Source of the DNA: Singulisphaera sp.
GTDB lineage: Bacteria; Planctomycetota; Planctomycetia; Isosphaerales; Isosphaeraceae
Length of the DNA stretch: 34,675 nucleotides
NCBI GenBank assembly: GCA_027451445.1
Contig: DAIDJG010000300.1
Span: forward strand, 1 to 34,675
Direction: 5' to 3'
Shown one piece after another: positions 8,543 to 17,304 of this stretch. The position numbers and the translations under genes were made by a program. The notes under the pieces are model-generated. The model saw only the letters and a program-made list of their open reading frames with translations. It ran no database searches and was not told the DNA's origin. Numbering within the stretch: position 1 is the stretch's first letter; each line of letters starts with the position of its first letter.

Positions 8543-9934
8543 ATGAGCACCGACAGCAAGCGAGCAGCCCGTATTCTCGTGTCGATGATTGCAACGGGGC
8601 TCGCCGCCTGGCTCTCGGCGCAACATGCTTGCGCCGAACTCGCAGACACGTACAAAGATTATCTAAAGAACGGGCAGCAGGCCCGTGATGTCGAGGTTCT
8701 CAAGTCGTGGGCGAGTCGTTTCGAAATCGATTTGGCCAAAGCGGGACCGAAAGATCCCGCATTCTATCATGGTTTGGTGGTTCTTGGCGACCTGTATGAT
8801 CGCATCGGCGATAGGGCGGCGAGCTTGAAGGCACGCGAGACAGTCTTCCGCGCCGTGGACGCACCGTCCCAGCTACGTCTCCAGGCTGGGATCGCTATCC
8901 TGTTTGTAAAGGACCGCATCAACACCAGGCCTACCGAACTGCTCACACTTGGCCGGGAGGTGCGCGAACTGTTTGCCAGTAGCGACCTTGGCCCCAGTCG
9001 GCCAGCGTTCGTGGCTGAGATGCGGATGATCGATTTCAAAATCGCACAATGGACGATCGCCGCGGGGAAGGCCCAATCAGAGCAAACGTCAACGCAAGGG
9101 CAGACAGCCCGAGCCGAGGACGTGCGGATCGCATCTCTGCGGCAGGCGGCGGAAGAGCTCGACCGCTATCTCGAGGGCTGGCCTTCCCTGTCCTCGCCTG
9201 ACCAGTCACGTCTGCTCGCACTCAATTACGGGCCGGCGGCCGGCCTCTATCTGCGAGGCGAGATTGATCAGGCCCTGGGTTCCCTCGCCGCGGGGCGAGG
9301 CGATCGCGAGGCCGCCACCGATGATTTCAAGCGGGCGCGCGGATTCCTGAATAAACTGTTGGACGAGTTCCCAAAGCATCCGGTCTATTCCCAACCCGCA
9401 GCCGTGCTCTTACTCCAGATCAAGGAGTGGGAGGGAACCAATCAGCCCGACTACGTCGATTACGTGAAAGGCCTCCTGTCGCGAGTGGCACCCGGACACA
9501 CCGTTATTAATCATTTGACCGATGTTTCGACGGGTCTTGCCGCAGGACGCACGCGAGACCTCGCCAACACCATGTTCGATTTGGTGCTCGATCGCGAACA
9601 AGCGTGGTTTCCCGCCGAGTACCGTGGTCACATCAATTACCAGGTGGCGTTGCTCGAGAGCACGGTGAATCTCATCGGCTCGGGCGATTTGAAGGCGGCG
9701 GATTCGAGGCTGAGCCTGCTCAAGGAAACCCCGATCAAGGATCCTTTTCTCGTCAAGCGGCGTGACGAAGTTGCTCAAATCTACGCCCGAACGTTCGATG
9801 CTGCGCCAGCGTCGGTAAAATCGCCGGCGTCGCGTCGGTTTATGGTTATTTATGCAAACGTAGCCATCCTTGGCCTCGTGGCACTGGCCGTGCTTGCACG
9901 ACAGTTCCGCCGCCGGCGGGAGCGAGAGGTGTGA
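8543..9934 (+). CDS. Exported, C-terminally anchored protein, possibly helical-repeat
   Basis: No named family recognised. The 463-residue product starts with a signal sequence (hydrophobic ILVSMIATGLAAWLSA, probable cleavage after HACA) and ends with one membrane helix (about residues 437-455) followed by a basic tail RQFRRRREREV, so the bulk should lie on the outer side of the cytoplasmic membrane. The middle is almost wholly alpha-helical with spaced Ala/Leu/Tyr pairs such as LVVLGDLYDRIGDRAASLKA, resembling tetratricopeptide-like repeats. The start at 8543 was chosen because it begins the signal peptide; a longer frame reaches back to 8378 but would bury it. The stop overlaps the next gene by four bases (GTGA). 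Confidence 0.8.
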   Translation: MSTDSKRAARILVSMIATGLAAWLSAQHACAELADTYKDYLKNGQQARDVEVLKSWASRFEIDLAKAGPKDPAFYHGLVVLGDLYDRIGDRAASLKARETVFRAVDAPSQLRLQAGIAILFVKDRINTRPTELLTLGREVRELFASSDLGPSRPAFVAEMRMIDFKIAQWTIAAGKAQSEQTSTQGQTARAEDVRIASLRQAAEELDRYLEGWPSLSSPDQSRLLALNYGPAAGLYLRGEIDQALGSLAAGRGDREAATDDFKRARGFLNKLLDEFPKHPVYSQPAAVLLLQIKEWEGTNQPDYVDYVKGLLSRVAPGHTVINHLTDVSTGLAAGRTRDLANTMFDLVLDREQAWFPAEYRGHINYQVALLESTVNLIGSGDLKAADSRLSLLKETPIKDPFLVKRRDEVAQIYARTFDAAPASVKSPASRRFMVIYANVAILGLVALAVLARQFRRRREREV

Positions 9935-11055
9935 CGGACCTGCAAGCCGAATCCCGCAATCCAACGCGCCGCACTCTGTGGCAACGAACGATCGCTGCGC
10001 TTGGCGTGGTTGCGGCCGGCGTGGCTCTCTCCCTCGCCTGGTCTCGGCCCGACAAGCCCGTCGCGGACCTCGAGACAACGGTCCATGATTTCGGAGTCGC
10101 CCTGTCGGGTAAAGAAATCAGTCATGTTTTCAGGCTGAACAATAACTCGGATCATCCGATTGGCATAACATCGCTTCAGGCGGCGTGCTCGTGCACGACC
10201 GTCGCCGCGCCCTCCGGCGGCATTCCGCCCGGTGGCCTAGACCTTCCTGTAACCATGCGGACCGACGGGGCGAGCGGGCCGATCGAGAAGGCCGTCAAGA
10301 TCGAGTTGGCCGATGGGCGCTCCAGGCGCTTGGTGATTCGGGGCATCTTGCTCGAGACATGCCCGCCTGTCGTCCACTTGGGGCGGGTGCGCCGGGGGGA
10401 GAACGCGCGTGGAGATTTCAAGATCCACGTCCCTCTCGAGGATCGTTCCTTAGTGGCCCGACTGGATTACGACCATAGTCTGGCGCAAGTTACCCATCGC
10501 GAGAGTGGCCCAGGGACTTTCGACTTCGAGGTGATCCTCTCTGATTCCGCCCCTGAAGGTCTCGTTCAGATCCCACTAACGATCCATCTGTCGCGCCCCG
10601 AAGGTGCGACCTACTCGACCCGCCTTGAAGCCTACATTCTGCGGCGGATCGAGGCTGACCGCGAGCGTCTCCTGCTCTCCGCCGTCGGAGACGAAGGCGG
10701 CCTTGCTGGTGACGTGCGTCTCTACTCGCCGTATCACGAACCGTTCACCGTCCAGGGGCTGCATCCGGATCAGCCCGACCGCCTTTCCGCGACATCACAG
10801 CCATCACCGAATGGCTTGGGGGTCATCATATCCGTTGCCTGCCGGCCTGGTCCACGCACCGGCGCTGACCCCGGATTCTTTACGGGGACAATCGTCGTGG
10901 ACCTCGTGGTGTCCGGGAAACCTTACCGCCGAGACGTGCAAGTCTTCGGCCTAACCCCCTCCGTTCCACCACCGCGAGCGGAGCATGATTCGGCCGGTCC
11001 TGGCGCATCGTTCCCGTCAGAGGCGTCCCCGCCTTCGGTCCGGCCAGGGCCCTGA
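9931..11055 (+). CDS. DUF1573-type membrane-anchored protein
   Basis: A 374-residue protein, GTG start, coupled to the previous gene by a four-base overlap and preceded by GAGAGG. Residues about 20-38 form a single N-terminal membrane helix. The segment VHDFGVALSGKEISHVFRLNNNSDHPIGI followed by ACSCTT (Cys86, Cys88) is the hallmark of DUF1573, an immunoglobulin-like ASH/HYDIN-type fold widespread in planctomycetes. A second beta-rich unit follows (CPPVVHLGRVRRGE), and the C-terminus is a Pro/Ser-rich tail. Function is not known for the family; the position suggests a partner of the preceding exported protein and the following glycosyltransferase. Confidence 0.85.
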   Translation: MTDLQAESRNPTRRTLWQRTIAALGVVAAGVALSLAWSRPDKPVADLETTVHDFGVALSGKEISHVFRLNNNSDHPIGITSLQAACSCTTVAAPSGGIPPGGLDLPVTMRTDGASGPIEKAVKIELADGRSRRLVIRGILLETCPPVVHLGRVRRGENARGDFKIHVPLEDRSLVARLDYDHSLAQVTHRESGPGTFDFEVILSDSAPEGLVQIPLTIHLSRPEGATYSTRLEAYILRRIEADRERLLLSAVGDEGGLAGDVRLYSPYHEPFTVQGLHPDQPDRLSATSQPSPNGLGVIISVACRPGPRTGADPGFFTGTIVVDLVVSGKPYRRDVQVFGLTPSVPPPRAEHDSAGPGASFPSEASPPSVRPGP

Positions 11056-11080
11056 AGGGCCCTGGGACAGGAATACCACC

Positions 11081-12847
11081 ATGACCCGTTCCCGACTGTG
11101 GGTTGTCGCTCTCCTGTGTATCCATAGCGTTTTGTTGCTGTTAAATATCAACAAAACATTCATTACTGTAAATGAGACGATGCATTTGGCCGCCGGTTTG
11201 AGCAATTGGCGGACCGGGCGTTTTTCTGTGTACCGCGTCAATCCGCCTCTACCTCGGATGCTGGCAAGCGTGCCAGCGCTCGCGGCCGCCCCTCGGTTGG
11301 ATCTCAGCGATCTAAGAGACGATCCAACGACGCGGTCGGAGGTCGCCGTCGGCGCTTCCTTTGTTTCAAGCAACCGGTCACGCCTGTTTCGCCTCATCTG
11401 TATCGCCAGATTGCCCGGCGTTGTCTGGTCGGCATTGGGGGGATGGCTGATCTATCGCTGGGCATCCGAGTTGCACGGCGAGGCCGCCGGACGTCTCGGG
11501 TTGGTGCTGTGGTGCGTTGAGCCCTACGTCTTGGGTCACGCCGCATTGATTACCGCAGACGTTCCCGCTTCGGTGGCGGGTCTAGCCGCCACGTACTCAT
11601 TCCGACGATATCTCCTGGAGCCCTCCCTTGGTCGGGCCCTCACCGCGGGCGCGCTGCTGGGAGTCGCCGCCCTGACAAAGTTTACCCTACTCGTCCTCTA
11701 TGTTCTCTGGCCTGCCTTCTGGCTCGCGAGCCTCTTCGTCGTTCGACGGGCGCCGGATGGCCGTAGGAGCGTGTGGGCGCAAATCGGCCACCTGTTCCTT
11801 ATGGTTGCCGTCAGTCTCGACCTGATCAACATGGGCTACCTTGGCCAGGGCTCGTTTCAACGGCTTGGCGATTACCCTTTCGTCAGCCGGGCGCTCGCAG
11901 GAATCCCGTCACGAGAGTTTGGCCCATTCGCACACACCGGTAACAGGTTCCGCGGTACGTGGATGGGGTCCGTTCCTCTCCCACTCCCGGAGGACTACGT
12001 TCGGGGCATCGACGTACAACGTGTCGACATGGAGGGACGGTGGCCATCGTATCTCGCTGGCAAGTGGCGCCGTCCGGGCTGGTGGTATTACTACGTGTAC
12101 GCGTTGGCCGTGAAGCTCCCCTTGGGGACAATCGCCCTGTTTCTTTGGGGGGCGGCTCGAACGCTGGCCCGGAGTCGGCACGGCCTTCAGAGAGCCGATC
12201 GGCTGATGCCTTTGGCCGCTGCCGTGACCATTCTGGTGGTCGTAAGCTCGCAGTCGGGCTACACGCAGCACTCGAGATACGCGCTCCCCTTGCTACCTTT
12301 CTTGATGATCACCGCATCGTCGCCAGCAAGTGACCACCGTGCCTTTGCGCGGCGGTTCGCGTGGACATTATGCGCAGCGTCGGTTCTCAGTAGTATCTAT
12401 GTGTATCCGCATAGCCTTTCTTATTTCAACGAAGCGGCTGGCGGCCCCCTTCGTGGCCACGACCACCTTGTCGACAGCAACATCGACTGGGGACAAGACT
12501 TGATCCACCTCAAGGATTGGCTCGAGGCGCATCCGGAGGCCCGGCCGCTCAGGCTGGCCTACTTCAACCTGATCGACCCCGCAATCATGGGGATACGCTT
12601 CGAACTGCCACCTTCCAGCCTCAGGTTTGGCGGTTTGGAAGTCCCGGCACGCAACTCCGAATCGGACGCCCCGCGTTCCGGCTACTACGCCGTCAGCGTC
12701 AATTTTCTCCGGGGCCATGAATCGGCATGTCCAGACGGCAGAGGCGGGCTTCATCACGTTGGACCAAACGAATTCGCACACTTCCTGGCTCACAAGCCGA
12801 TTGCAACGGCAGGATATTCTATTTACATATACAATATCGAAAAATAA
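11081..12847 (+). CDS. GT39-like membrane glycosyltransferase
   Basis: A 588-residue polytopic membrane protein resembling dolichyl-phosphate-mannose-type (GT39/ArnT-like) glycosyltransferases that move a sugar from a lipid carrier to a protein or lipid outside the membrane. After a first helix (WVVALLCIHSVLLLL), the first outer loop carries the acidic NETMHLAAGLSNW and a VNPPLPR segment, typical of the catalytic loop in this superfamily. Several further helices follow up to about residue 450 (GRLGLVLWCVEPYVLGHAALI, ALTAGALLGVAALTKFTLL, LPLGTIALFLWGAA), then a soluble C-terminal region with DSNIDWGQDL, common in planctomycete homologues. The start at 11081 begins the first helix, 25 bases after the DUF1573 stop, consistent with one operon. 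Acceptor unknown. Confidence 0.85.
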   Translation: MTRSRLWVVALLCIHSVLLLLNINKTFITVNETMHLAAGLSNWRTGRFSVYRVNPPLPRMLASVPALAAAPRLDLSDLRDDPTTRSEVAVGASFVSSNRSRLFRLICIARLPGVVWSALGGWLIYRWASELHGEAAGRLGLVLWCVEPYVLGHAALITADVPASVAGLAATYSFRRYLLEPSLGRALTAGALLGVAALTKFTLLVLYVLWPAFWLASLFVVRRAPDGRRSVWAQIGHLFLMVAVSLDLINMGYLGQGSFQRLGDYPFVSRALAGIPSREFGPFAHTGNRFRGTWMGSVPLPLPEDYVRGIDVQRVDMEGRWPSYLAGKWRRPGWWYYYVYALAVKLPLGTIALFLWGAARTLARSRHGLQRADRLMPLAAAVTILVVVSSQSGYTQHSRYALPLLPFLMITASSPASDHRAFARRFAWTLCAASVLSSIYVYPHSLSYFNEAAGGPLRGHDHLVDSNIDWGQDLIHLKDWLEAHPEARPLRLAYFNLIDPAIMGIRFELPPSSLRFGGLEVPARNSESDAPRSGYYAVSVNFLRGHESACPDGRGGLHHVGPNEFAHFLAHKPIATAGYSIYIYNIEK

Positions 12848-13609
12848 CGATGCTCTATCTCGAACAAAGGTGCTGTACACATATAATCCGTGTGAATTGA
12901 GCTTGATAATTGCAACGAATCCAGATCTTCGTTCCCTTGGTTTCCGTTCGTTCAACATTGGTTTCAACCGAGTGGCGTAGGCCCTAATGAGAGTTAAGTG
13001 AATATATTGGTAGTATAGTTTACATGTAATGGTCCGTTCGGCGCAAGCCCTGGCCGCTTCGGGGGGATATTTTGGTGATGGTTTCGACCGCGCCCACCGC
13101 CGGCGGGCGCAAGTGATTGCCCCTTGTGCTCAGGTTTCGGCCAGAACGACCACGATGATGTCGGCCAACCGGCACCAGCCGTTACCGACACTCCGATTCC
13201 CCCCTGACTGAAATTCCATTATCGGACGGTTTGCCCGCGGTGCGTGCAATGGGGCGGTATCCGAAGGGCTAATAATATGTTATATTGTTAACTTATTACA
13301 TAATAATTTATGAATACGTTTATTTGAATGGGTGCGCGCATTCGACGAAGCTCGCCGGTTGCCATCGGGACGGGGGCAGCTCGGAAAAGACTGAGATCGC
13401 TGGCACCGAATCACTCGGAGGGTGGTCTCGGCGGAAGCGAAGCGAACGACGAGTCAGCTTTATTACGCGTTCACGCCGAGCAGCGCGGCGATCAAGCGGT
13501 TGATGGTTGTTCACTGAGTTGAAGAATTGTCGGCCGGAGGCGCCCGAGGGGCGTCGTCCTTTGAGATGCCGACAGGGAGTTAGCCCGAAGGTCTTTCCGT
13601 GCCGATGGT
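12848..13609. other. Gene-poor region with AT-rich patches
   Basis: About 760 bp without a convincing gene. Two AT-rich islands stand out against the GC-rich surroundings, at about 12985-13030 and 13268-13325. The second contains an imperfect palindrome centred on GTTAAC (13288-13293). Short open frames on both strands here show no ribosome site or recognisable protein. Confidence 0.5.
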
Positions 13610-13888
13610 CTATAGCGATTTGGGAGCGTGTCCGTCCGCAACGCGGGCCGCATCCCACAGCCAGTGCACGAGAACGATCAAGAGCACGGCCAGCCCAAAG
13701 GCAAGGGAAGCGATACCAATCTCACCGTACGCGTGTTCCCTGATCGCCCATTCGGTCGCCTCGCGCGGCCCCGAATACGAGTATGCAGCCGGCCAAGCCA
13801 ATCCCCTGGCGGAAAGCCGGAGCCAGATTCCGAGGAGAGCGACAGTGGACCCGAGCGCGGTAACGACCAACCTCTTCTGAAACCCCAT
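13610..13888 (-). CDS. Small two-helix membrane protein, hypothetical
   Basis: Not recognised. A 92-residue product with two predicted membrane helices: residues about 7-24 (VVTALGSTVALLGIWLRL) and about 57-77 (IGIASLAFGLAVLLIVLVHWL). The loop between them contains SYSGPREATEWAIREHAYGE. The ATG is preceded by GAAGAGA at a usable distance. It is the last in a group of minus-strand genes, 261 bp beyond the lipoprotein stop, and could be a separate transcript. The balanced hydrophobic pattern makes it more likely to be real than the opposite-strand frames. Confidence 0.55.
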   Translation of the reverse strand: MGFQKRLVVTALGSTVALLGIWLRLSARGLAWPAAYSYSGPREATEWAIREHAYGEIGIASLAFGLAVLLIVLVHWLWDAARVADGHAPKSL

Positions 13889-14149
13889 ACCGAAATCTCT
13901 TCAAAAATTCAATTGTACCTGAAGAGTTCCCCGCTTCGATCACGACCCGTCGCGGACACACTCAGCGAAACCTCGCCTCACCCTGACGTCGCAACAACCC
14001 CATCTTGCCTCAATCTGGCGTTCCGGTCAAGCATCACCGCTTATTTTAAATGGTTTCCGCGCACACGGAAATCGCAAACACGGTCCGACCTCTCGCCCGC
14101 TCCGTGGCGCGCGGTGTGCCCCATTGGCGGAACTTGAGCCGACCTGCGC

Positions 14150-14626
14150 TCACTTCGACTTCACGTCGAAGTCCAGGCCATTGATGCCGCCGGCCGGAAT
14201 CTCCGCCGGAAAGGTCCCTGTCGGCCCGTCGCCTTCGTCGGCCGTTTTTTTCTTGCCCCCGGAAAGGGCCGTCGCTTCGGCTAATTGTTGACCGGGATCG
14301 TTCTTGGGAGTGGGTTCGTCCGATGCGCTGTCCGAGGCTGACGCGGCACGACCCTTCGAGATCTTGACCGAGTATTTTCCGGGAGCGAGACCCATGCGGC
14401 CAGCACTCGATCGGACCATGTAATTGCCCGACGGACCGGTGGTGTCACTGCCCAGCGTTGAGTCGCGATTCGAACGATCAGGCATGAATTCGACCAGCGC
14501 CCCTTCGTAGGGTTTGCCGTTCAGCGTGACCGTGCCGGTCACCTTCACAAGCGCGGGTCCGCCGTCGCCACATCCGGGAAGCGCGAACGCGATTGAGGTC
14601 AACACGAACGGGATGATGTGTCTCAT
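14150..14626 (-). CDS. Lipoprotein with carboxypeptidase regulatory-like domain
   Basis: A 158-residue exported lipoprotein. The signal sequence ends in the lipobox LPGC, giving a lipidated Cys19. The mature part begins VKVTGTVTLNGKPYEGALVEFMPD, the opening strands of a transthyretin/carboxypeptidase regulatory-like domain, and continues with TTGPSGNYMV and LAPGKYSVKI. A Ser/Asp/Lys-rich insert (about residues 93-135) precedes a terminal beta strand LDFDVKSK. In planctomycetes such small proteins commonly follow DUF1559 genes, as here (206 bp downstream of one). No enzymatic residues are present; a structural or surface-binding role is likely but unproven. Confidence 0.85.
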   Translation of the reverse strand: MRHIIPFVLTSIAFALPGCGDGGPALVKVTGTVTLNGKPYEGALVEFMPDRSNRDSTLGSDTTGPSGNYMVRSSAGRMGLAPGKYSVKISKGRAASASDSASDEPTPKNDPGQQLAEATALSGGKKKTADEGDGPTGTFPAEIPAGGINGLDFDVKSK

Positions 14627-14832
14627 AGTCTCGTTGATTCAATTCCAGTGGAACTTCGGGGCCGATCCGTTGGCGAATCGCCAAGGTCCAGTTCGAAAAC
14701 GTGAGCGCCTCCCGACCGTCCAGGCACGCGAACATTGCAACCTGAAACGATCGGAGGAGCGCGGGCCGGCTAACCCTCCCCACGCATCCTCCGGCGCAAT
14801 GGACATAGCAGCGCCGTCCTCGGGAGACCGCG

Positions 14833-15828
14833 TCAAAAGGCGTCGGTGCTGACGATCTCGGATCCCTGGATCGTGCTCAGCGCAAACCAGGTTTGTGGGT
14901 TGATCGAATTCTTGATGAACCTCACGCTCCCATCGCCGAACAACATGTTCAGCCCGCCAGGATGCTTGCTGCTGAAGTTCCAGGCGTAAGGCAGTTGCTT
15001 GCCGGTCCCACCGGGAGGAGAGGCGTTGGGCTGCGAGTATTCCTGGAGGACCAGAACGGAGCTGAGCGGGGATAGAATACGGCCGTGGACCGCCGTGTGC
15101 GTCCCCGCCGCCCAGTAAGGTCCGTATGAGGGCGATTGCTTGATCTGCACCGACTCGCCGACCAGCATCGTATTGCTCAGGCCGTCCCGGACTTCTGCGA
15201 TCCGGACCGAGTTATCCGTAAAAAATGGTGGTTTGTAGAATGTGTTCACACCAACATATGTATATCCGCAGTTATAATCTGTGTATTGACCCGTATTGAA
15301 CAAGTGATTGCTGCGAGCCACGCCGTTCCGCTCGTAAAACTGCGATGTTACACCTGGGCTCGAGGTGATCACTTGAGGCGGATCGTCGGAGGGGCAGAGG
15401 TAGGCGCTCAAGATGGTGGACGTCACGGTCGAATTCACATAGTCGCTCCCTACCACCGTGTCGCCGTATGGGCTCGACACGCTGAAGGGTTGGGTGAAAT
15501 TGGCGGCGTTGTAGAGCGCCTGCTGTTCCATCTGTCCCAGAATCATCGCAAAGCCCGTGGTGTTCGTCACGTTGTACGGGCTCGGCGCCCCCGGGGTCCC
15601 GGCTACGTTACAACGGCCTGAACGGATCATGGGCGGCGGAAAGCCGCCGTTGGCACTCTCGTAGTTATGCAGGGCGAGGCCGACCTGCTTCAAGTTGTTG
15701 ACGCACTGAGCCCGGCGGGCCGCCTCGCGTGCGGCCTGCACGGCGGGCAGCAACAGGGCGATCAGGACTGCGATGATCGCGATGACGACGAGAAGCTCGA
15801 TCAGAGTGAACGCGCGACGAGAATTCAT
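14833..15828 (-). CDS. DUF1559 protein with prepilin-type N-terminus
   Basis: A 331-residue exported protein of the large planctomycete DUF1559 family. The N-terminus [31 protein letters not shown] is split by prepilin peptidase before the Phe of FTLIELL and leaves the pilin helix. [28 protein letters not shown] follows, then a beta-rich globular body and the C-terminal [19 protein letters not shown] motif that defines the family. The start at 15828 has AGGAGT at 15835-15840, whereas the frame extending to 15885 lacks a ribosome site and would mask the prepilin leader. Such proteins are thought to be pseudopilins or surface structural components; individual roles are unknown. Confidence 0.95.
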   Translation of the reverse strand: MNSRRAFTLIELLVVIAIIAVLIALLLPAVQAAREAARRAQCVNNLKQVGLALHNYESANGGFPPPMIRSGRCNVAGTPGAPSPYNVTNTTGFAMILGQMEQQALYNAANFTQPFSVSSPYGDTVVGSDYVNSTVTSTILSAYLCPSDDPPQVITSSPGVTSQFYERNGVARSNHLFNTGQYTDYNCGYTYVGVNTFYKPPFFTDNSVRIAEVRDGLSNTMLVGESVQIKQSPSYGPYWAAGTHTAVHGRILSPLSSVLVLQEYSQPNASPPGGTGKQLPYAWNFSSKHPGGLNMLFGDGSVRFIKNSINPQTWFALSTIQGSEIVSTDAF

Positions 15829-17112
15829 AAGACGACTCCTCAAAGGACGTGACGCAGAACGCGTAAGCGATGAGTGCGAAGACATCGATGAGCTACGATC
15901 GCTCGGAGCGAACGAGCGCGGAAAACCACCGCGAGACGAGCGGCCGGAGAGGAACCCTTGCTTTAACTTTTACTGATTCCCGACGAAGGACTGGACGGTG
16001 AATGCGGAACCTTAGCGCAGCGACGCACCTCATGAACGCAGGGGCCGAACGCTTGCGAATTGAGGAAAGGACTTGAACGTCCGTAAGCTTTCGCCCTGCG
16101 GAATCACCGGATCTTCAAAGCTCGTTCAAGTTTCAAGAAGTGTCAAAAAAAAATCAAGGGGGCAATACGTTTTCAGCCACAGTTTTATGGATGAAATGGT
16201 TCGGACTACGATCGGGACTGGGTTGAATGAATTGCTTAAACTACCGCCTTTGACGGTGAGAGCTGTAGCGCTTCGAGCGATCCGGTGCGCTTTCGGCCGT
16301 GCCATGCTACCGACTGGCGATGGAGGTTGGCGGTCCGACGACGGCTCACTCATCGCGTTTGGCACGGCTCTTATTTCATGGGTGTTCCATGGACGTGGTT
16401 GAGTACTGGTGGGGCGTCGGCCGGGATCGGCGAAGGAAGAAGTTCCCAACGGGCGGACAGGCTTCGGAACTGCCGGCGGCCTCGTCACCGAGCCGACGGG
16501 GTAGGGGGCGGCATCTCGAGCGCCGAACGGTTGGATTGCGCACGGTGGCAACCAATCAAAACACAGAAGCATCAGAACTCCCTCCCCCCTTGTGGGGGAG
16601 GGTTGGGGTGGGGGGTTCCGGACAACCCATGGCCGTGCGATGGCCCCCCCACCCCAGCCCTCCCCCACGATGGGGGGAGGGAGGAAGCTTTACCCACGCC
16701 CGTAACGTTAAGGCGCGTCCAGAAGTTTGGGATGATGGTGAGCGGGGACCGTCGGTGGCTGGTCGTGTGCAACCCAACGGTTAAGAGCTCTCGATTGATT
16801 TGGCACCCCGGTCAAGCGAGTTGCCCAAATACCATCGGTTTCCCCTCGATGACCTTGATCGTTGACAGTTCTGCGTTGGTACATAACCACGCGCCACTTG
16901 CCAATCATCTCAAATTAACCTAGAGTTGGTCCGAGGTTGGCTTTCGTGAAAGAGACGAGGGCCGAATTGTGCCCTGATTTGAACTTTCGAATTCGCGAAG
17001 TCAAGATTCCTTGGACCATTAGAGCAAGCCAAACCTCACTCGACGACGCTGTCGAGCGCATTGCGACAAATTGGCGCATTGACAAACACTCTTGTATGGG
17101 AGCCACAAAACC
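15829..17112. other. Long non-coding region containing repeat family 2 copy 1
   Basis: Almost 1.3 kb without a supportable protein gene. It contains a run of nine A bases at about 16144-16152 and repeat family 2 copy 1 at 16518-16790. Open frames across the repeat code for low-complexity Pro/Gly/Arg peptides that only reflect G and C runs. The last 200 bp should hold the promoter of the pilin gene, but no clear -35/-10 pair was identified. Confidence 0.55.
16518..16790. repeat. Repeat family 2, copy 1 (full form)
   Basis: A 273 bp non-coding element with imperfect terminal inverted repeats: left GAGCGCCGAACGGTTGG, right end reading inward GAGCTCTTAACCGTTGG-like on the opposite strand. Inside are two G/C-run hairpins in inverted arrangement (CTCCCTCCCCCC...GGGGGAGGG and CCCTCCCCCA...GGGGGGAGGG) followed by a conserved unique block starting CTTTACCCACGCCCGTAAC and ending near TCGTGTGCAACCCAAC. 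The same sequence recurs at 17748-17942 in the same orientation, minus one hairpin. Open frames across it are artefacts of the repeats. Confidence 0.85.
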
Positions 17113-17304
17113 ATGGCTATTCCAGTTTCAAGCCTTGCGCGCTTCTTGAAGAACGAGGATGGACCTACGGCCGTTGAGTACGCCATGATGCTCGCCTTGA
17201 TCATTGTGGCGTGCATCGGCATCCTCCAGACTCTGGGTGACACCATGTTCTGGAACGCCTTTGAGGACGCTCGCGACGCCGCCAGTGGTAACACTGTCGA
17301 CTGA
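17113..17304 (+). CDS. Flp/Fap-type pilin subunit
   Basis: A 63-residue pilin of the Flp (tight-adherence) type. A short leader (MAIPVSSLARFLKNEDG) is followed by PTAVEYAMMLALIIVACIGILQTLG: the Gly cleavage site, the conserved Ala-Val-Glu-Tyr with Glu at position +5 and a single hydrophobic helix, which is nearly the whole mature pilin. The start was set by GGGAG at 17098-17102, ten bases upstream; a longer frame to 17092 has no ribosome site. No tad or cpa assembly genes are in the window, so this is an orphan subunit relying on a secretion apparatus encoded elsewhere, or part of a multi-copy set. Confidence 0.88.
   Translation: MAIPVSSLARFLKNEDGPTAVEYAMMLALIIVACIGILQTLGDTMFWNAFEDARDAASGNTVD

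Noticed and set aside
16285-16923. Plus-strand frames through the family 2 repeat
   Set aside because: The translated Pro/Gly/Arg runs come from G and C tracts; frames shift freely between copies and no start signal is present.
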